DNA of 64,000 nucleotides from Streptococcus mitis (GTDB lineage Bacteria > Bacillota > Bacilli > Lactobacillales > Streptococcaceae): contig MKYF01000017.1 in assembly GCA_001914195.1 (NCBI GenBank), positions 62,001-126,000 of the forward strand, given 5' to 3'. Of the stretch, positions 60,349 to 64,000 are shown piece after piece. Numbering within the stretch: position 1 is the first letter of the stretch; each line of letters starts with the position of its first letter. Position numbers and translations under genes: made by a program. Below the pieces are notes generated by a model. The model worked only from the letters and a program-made list of their open reading frames with translations. It ran no database searches and was not told where the DNA came from.

Positions 60349-60364
60349 GACGCCAGTGAGCGTC
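60349..60364 (+). promoter_or_regulatory. PyrR-type hexaloop hairpin in pyrB-carA spacer
   Basis: GACGC (60349-60353) and GCGTC (60360-60364) close a loop CAGTGA that fits CNGNGA. There is no terminator in this 49-base spacer, so if PyrR binds it would act on carA translation or mRNA stability. The stem is short; tentative. Confidence 0.4.
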
Positions 60365-60380
60365 CACGAGAGGTGAAAAT

Positions 60381-61460
60381 ATGACAAAAAGACTTCTAGT
60401 ATTAGAAGATGGCACAGTTTTTGAAGGCAAGGCCTTCGGAGCAGATATTGATGTAACAGGCGAAATCGTCTTTAATACAGGGATGACCGGCTACCAAGAA
60501 TCCATTACAGACCAGTCTTATAATGGACAAATCTTGACCTTTACTTATCCTTTGGTAGGAAATTATGGAATCAACCGTGATGATTACGAATCCATTATTC
60601 CAACTTGTAAGGGAGTCGTTGTTTTTGAAGAAGCACGTAGAGCAAGCAACTGGCGCAACCAAATGACCTTGGATGATTTTTTGAGAGCTAAAAAAATTCC
60701 AGGTATTTCAGGGATTGATACACGTGCTCTTACCAAGATTATCCGTAAGCATGGTACTATGCGAGCAACCTTGACTCATGTTGGAGATAGTATGGACCAT
60801 GTGACTGACCAGCTCCAAGCAACAGTATTGCCGACAGACAATATTAAGCAGGTTTCTACTAAAACTTCATATCCAGCTCCAGGAGTAGGTTTGAGCGTGG
60901 TGCTAGTGGACTTTGGTCTCAAGCACTCAATCCTACGTGAACTTTCTAAACGCAACTGTAACGTGACCGTCGTTCCTTATTCGACAACGGCTGAAGAAAT
61001 TCTCCATCTCAATCCTGACGGAGTGATGTTGTCAAACGGTCCAGGTAACCCAGAAGATGTTCCACAGGCACTTGACATGATTCGCGGTGTACAAGGAAAA
61101 ATTCCAATTTTTGGTATTTGTATGGGGCACCAACTCTTTGCTATGGCAAACGGGGCTAAGACTTACAAGATGAAGTTTGGTCACCGTGGATTTAACCACG
61201 CGGTACGTGAAATTGCTACAGGACGTGTGGATTTTACAAGTCAAAACCATGGTTATGCAGTCAGCCGTGAGGATTTGCCAGAGCATTTGATTATCACCCA
61301 CGAAGAAATCAATGACAAGTCAGTTGAAGGTGTGCGTCACAGATACCAACCTGCTTTCTCTGTCCAATATCATCCAGATGCAGCCCCTGGTCCACACGAT
61401 GCAAGCTACCTATTTGACGAGTTTATCGAGATGATGGAAGCTTTTAAACAATCAAACTAA
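60381..61460 (+). CDS. carA: Carbamoyl-phosphate synthase small chain
   Basis: 359-residue glutaminase subunit. The class I amidotransferase nucleophile cysteine is in FGICMGHQL near residue 242; His and Glu of the triad in VQYHPDAAPGP near 330. Supplies ammonia to CarB. Its start has an AGAGGTG site; it follows pyrB by 49 bases. Confidence 0.96.
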   Translation: MTKRLLVLEDGTVFEGKAFGADIDVTGEIVFNTGMTGYQESITDQSYNGQILTFTYPLVGNYGINRDDYESIIPTCKGVVVFEEARRASNWRNQMTLDDFLRAKKIPGISGIDTRALTKIIRKHGTMRATLTHVGDSMDHVTDQLQATVLPTDNIKQVSTKTSYPAPGVGLSVVLVDFGLKHSILRELSKRNCNVTVVPYSTTAEEILHLNPDGVMLSNGPGNPEDVPQALDMIRGVQGKIPIFGICMGHQLFAMANGAKTYKMKFGHRGFNHAVREIATGRVDFTSQNHGYAVSREDLPEHLIITHEEINDKSVEGVRHRYQPAFSVQYHPDAAPGPHDASYLFDEFIEMMEAFKQSN

Positions 61461-61772
61461 GAACGAGTAAAAGCTCGTCGGAGAATTTATTTAACTGAAC
61501 ACGGACGGAAAGCTCGGAATTTAGAGAAACCAACTTTGATTGTCAATCCTTCCTTGGTTTCCTAAAATTCAATCGCTTTCTATTCGTCCTTTGTATCTTA
61601 TTTAATGTCGCTCTGTGAGGCGACGAATAGAAAGGAGAAGGGTGGTCCGTATTTGCTAAACTGAATACGGGCTACGGACTGTGCTAAAAAGATAGTTATT
61701 CCTAGAACTGACAGTTCTTCGTCATAACTCCTATTTTAGCTTTGTCCGCTTGACGCCCTTAATATCTTATAA
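61461..61772 (+). promoter_or_regulatory. Structured 312-base carA-carB spacer with PyrR-type hairpin
   Basis: No ORF. Hairpins: 61517-61570 (about 16 paired bases including GAAACCAA/TTGGTTTC); a PyrR-type hairpin GTCGCT-CTGTGA-GGCGAC (61607-61624) with the CNGNGA loop; a 13-base perfect inverted repeat CTTTCTATTCGTC (61576-61588) with GACGAATAGAAAG (61622-61634) that competes for the same bases; CCGTATT/AATACGG (61647-61670) competing with GTCCGTA/TACGGAC (61645-61679); and a three-stem hairpin 61683-61740. Shares GTGAGGC...AAGGAG and AGAAGGGTG with the pyrR leader. No clear terminator T run. Confidence 0.7.
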
Positions 61773-64000
61773 ATGCCTAAACGTACTGATATTCAAAAAA
61801 TTATGGTGATTGGTTCTGGTCCGATTATTATTGGTCAGGCTGCTGAGTTTGACTACGCTGGGACCCAGGCTTGCTTGTCGTTGAAAGAGGAAGGTTATGA
61901 GGTTGTCTTGGTTAACTCAAATCCTGCAACTATCATGACGGACAAGGAAATTGCGGACAAGGTTTATATTGAACCAATTACACTTGAGTTTGTGACTCGT
62001 ATTCTTCGTAAGGAGCGTCCAGATGCCTTGCTACCAACACTCGGTGGTCAGACAGGTCTCAACATGGCCATGGAATTGTCTAAAAATGGCATCCTCGATG
62101 AGCTTGGTGTTGAACTTCTGGGTACTAAATTATCTGCCATTGACCAAGCGGAGGACCGTGACCTCTTTAAACAATTGATGGAAGAGCTCAATCAACCAAT
62201 TCCAGAGTCTGAAATTGTCAACACAGTAGAAGAAGCAGTTGCCTTTGCTGCGACAATTGGATACCCAGTCATTGTCCGTCCAGCCTTTACCCTTGGTGGT
62301 ACTGGTGGTGGTATGTGTGCTAACGAGGAAGAATTGCGTGAAATTGCTGAAAATGGGTTGAAATTGTCACCTGTTACCCAATGTTTGATTGAGCGTTCGA
62401 TTGCAGGTTTCAAGGAAATCGAATATGAAGTTATGCGTGACTCAGCTGACAATGCCTTGGTTGTTTGTAACATGGAAAACTTTGACCCAGTTGGGATTCA
62501 CACAGGGGATTCCATTGTATTTGCTCCTGCGCAAACCATGTCAGACTATGAAAACCAAATGCTTCGTGATGCGAGCTTGAGCATTATTCGTGCCCTTAAG
62601 ATTGAAGGGGGATGTAACGTTCAGCTAGCCCTTGATCCACACAGTTTCAAGTATTATGTCATCGAAGTGAACCCTCGTGTATCACGTTCTTCAGCCCTTG
62701 CATCTAAGGCGACAGGGTATCCGATTGCCAAATTAGCTGCCAAAATTGCCGTTGGTTTGACCTTGGATGAGGTTATCAATCCAGTTACAGGTTCAACCTA
62801 TGCCATGTTTGAGCCTGCCCTTGACTACGTGGTTGCCAAGATTCCTCGTTTCCCATTTGACAAGTTTGAAAAAGGTGAGCGCCGTCTTGGGACACAGATG
62901 AAGGCCACTGGAGAAGTCATGGCTATCGGTCGTAACATTGAAGAATCTCTTCTTAAGGCTTGCCGCTCCCTTGAAATTGGGGTGCATCACAATGAAATGC
63001 CTGAACTTGCAGCAGTTTCTGATGATTCCTTGATTGAAAAAGTAGTCAAAGCCCAGGATGACCGTCTTTTCTATGTATCAGAAGCAATTCGTCGTGGCTA
63101 CACACCAGAAGAAATTGCAGAGCTTACAAAAATTGATATTTTTTATCTCGATAAACTACTACATATCTTTGAAATTGAGCAAGAATTGGGTGCCCATCCA
63201 CAAGATTTAGAAGTTTTGAAAACTGCCAAACTCAATGGCTTCTCAGATCGTAAGGTTGCTGAACTATGGGAAACGACAGCTGACCAAGTTCGCCAGCTTC
63301 GTTTGGAAAACAAGATTGTCCCTGTTTATAAGATGGTCGATACTTGTGCGGCAGAATTTGACTCTGAAACGCCATATTTCTATTCAACCTATGGTTGGGA
63401 AAACGAGTCTATCAAGTCTGATAAGGAATCCGTTCTAGTCCTAGGTTCGGGTCCAATCCGTATTGGTCAAGGGGTTGAGTTTGACTACGCAACCGTTCAC
63501 TCTGTTAAGGCTATCCAGGCTGCTGGTTATGAAGCTATTATCATGAACTCAAACCCAGAGACTGTTTCAACAGACTTCTCTGTATCAGATAAGCTTTACT
63601 TTGAGCCATTGACATTCGAAGATGTTATGAACGTCATTGACTTGGAGCAACCAAAAGGTGTTATCGTTCAGTTCGGTGGTCAAACAGCTATCAACCTTGC
63701 GGAGCCATTGGCAAAAGCAGGTGTGACTATCCTTGGTACACAGGTCGCTGACCTAGACCGTGCCGAAGACCGTGACCTCTTCGAGCAAGCCCTTAAAGAC
63801 CTGGATATTCCACAGCCACCAGGACAAACGGCTACCAATGAAGAAGAAGCAGTTCTTGCAGCTCGCAAGATTGGCTTCCCAGTTCTTGTCCGCCCATCTT
63901 ATGTACTTGGTGGACGTGCCATGGAAATCGTTGAAAACGAAGAAGACCTTCGTTCTTATATGCGTACAGCGGTTAAGGCTAGTCCTGACCATCCAGTCCT
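61773..64000 (+). CDS. carB: Carbamoyl-phosphate synthase large chain (5' part)
   Basis: Truncated by the window end after 742 codons of an expected roughly 1060. MPKRTDIQKIMVIGSGPIII is the canonical N terminus. First ATP-grasp half shows PTLGGQTGLN and the glycine loop RPAFTLGGTGGGM near residue 170; the second half begins VLVLGSGPIRIGQG near 555, with RPSYVLGGRAM near 710 before the cut. No Shine-Dalgarno sequence is visible upstream of the ATG, unusual for this operon. Confidence 0.95.
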   Translation, partial: MPKRTDIQKIMVIGSGPIIIGQAAEFDYAGTQACLSLKEEGYEVVLVNSNPATIMTDKEIADKVYIEPITLEFVTRILRKERPDALLPTLGGQTGLNMAMELSKNGILDELGVELLGTKLSAIDQAEDRDLFKQLMEELNQPIPESEIVNTVEEAVAFAATIGYPVIVRPAFTLGGTGGGMCANEEELREIAENGLKLSPVTQCLIERSIAGFKEIEYEVMRDSADNALVVCNMENFDPVGIHTGDSIVFAPAQTMSDYENQMLRDASLSIIRALKIEGGCNVQLALDPHSFKYYVIEVNPRVSRSSALASKATGYPIAKLAAKIAVGLTLDEVINPVTGSTYAMFEPALDYVVAKIPRFPFDKFEKGERRLGTQMKATGEVMAIGRNIEESLLKACRSLEIGVHHNEMPELAAVSDDSLIEKVVKAQDDRLFYVSEAIRRGYTPEEIAELTKIDIFYLDKLLHIFEIEQELGAHPQDLEVLKTAKLNGFSDRKVAELWETTADQVRQLRLENKIVPVYKMVDTCAAEFDSETPYFYSTYGWENESIKSDKESVLVLGSGPIRIGQGVEFDYATVHSVKAIQAAGYEAIIMNSNPETVSTDFSVSDKLYFEPLTFEDVMNVIDLEQPKGVIVQFGGQTAINLAEPLAKAGVTILGTQVADLDRAEDRDLFEQALKDLDIPQPPGQTATNEEEAVLAARKIGFPVLVRPSYVLGGRAMEIVENEEDLRSYMRTAVKASPDHPV

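Noticed and set aside
1..64000. CRISPR array, prophage, integrase/att site or replication origin
   Set aside because: No regularly spaced direct repeats, phage structural genes, integrase or DnaA-box cluster were seen; the only mobile DNA is IS630-type and BOX.

Overview
The window is about 64 kb of AT-rich, densely coded Firmicutes chromosome. Gene content (dnaG-rpoD, the cpoA-type glycolipid operon, macP, rocS, ciaRH, a Pht histidine-triad protein, pyrR-pyrB-carA-carB) and three BOX repeats point to a mitis-group Streptococcus close to S. pneumoniae / S. mitis. From memory, the order of conserved blocks differs from the pneumococcal reference (for example phtE beside ciaRH), so a mitis-type genome or rearranged strain is more likely than a standard pneumococcus. 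This is inference, not a database result.

Layout. 1-9.4 kb: tail of an ABC importer operon, dnaG-rpoD-DUF59, then two lipid glycosyltransferases with small membrane proteins and obgE. 9.7-11.8 kb: polar amino-acid ABC importer. 11.9-16.4 kb (minus strand): lysS, a histidine phosphatase, a YbaK deacylase, a DUF368/PopT undecaprenyl-phosphate translocase and a GH25 lysozyme. 16.5-22.5 kb: glmU, a Nudix hydrolase, macP, mtnN, rocS, a DnaQ-like exonuclease and a membrane GDPD. 22.5-23.1 kb: a non-coding stretch with a BOX element. 23.2-29 kb: a small membrane protein, cysteine desulfurase-thiI, then two esterases with an ATP-grasp ligase. 29-30 kb: IS630 debris. 30-37.5 kb: ilvE under a perfect CodY box, an Ali-type peptide-binding lipoprotein, tRNA-Tyr, tRNA-Gln, rpsA, a GAF-type methionine sulfoxide reductase, dnaX. 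37.6-42.8 kb: sufCDSUB. 43.1-43.9 kb: a decayed but end-complete IS630 element. 44.0-46.4 kb: a compact overlapping cluster (DUF2829/Tad2-like, SDR, micro-ORF, PEP-type TIM barrel, ASCH). 46.5-55 kb: pepN, ciaRH, a long mosaic phtE behind an AdcR-like operator. 55.3-57.4 kb (minus strand): an ABC-F ATPase with a long leader containing a micro-ORF and a BOX. 57.5-64 kb: DUF177, nth, and the pyr/car operon, with carB running off the end.

How the genes work together. Much of the window is envelope work: glycolipid synthesis, lipid-carrier recycling, UDP-GlcNAc supply, PBP2a activation through MacP, a muramidase and CiaRH stress signalling. A second theme is sulfur and Fe-S handling (SUF, cysteine desulfurase-ThiI, DUF59). 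The pyrimidine operon has a classical PyrR attenuator before pyrR, and PyrR-type hexaloop hairpins also appear between pyrB and carA and between carA and carB.

The observations most worth following are the long, highly structured carA-carB spacer, the five-gene DUF2829-to-ASCH cluster, the esterase/esterase/ATP-grasp operon, three promoters that seem to give leaderless mRNAs, the ABC-F leader, and an endonuclease III that has lost two of its four Fe-S ligands.
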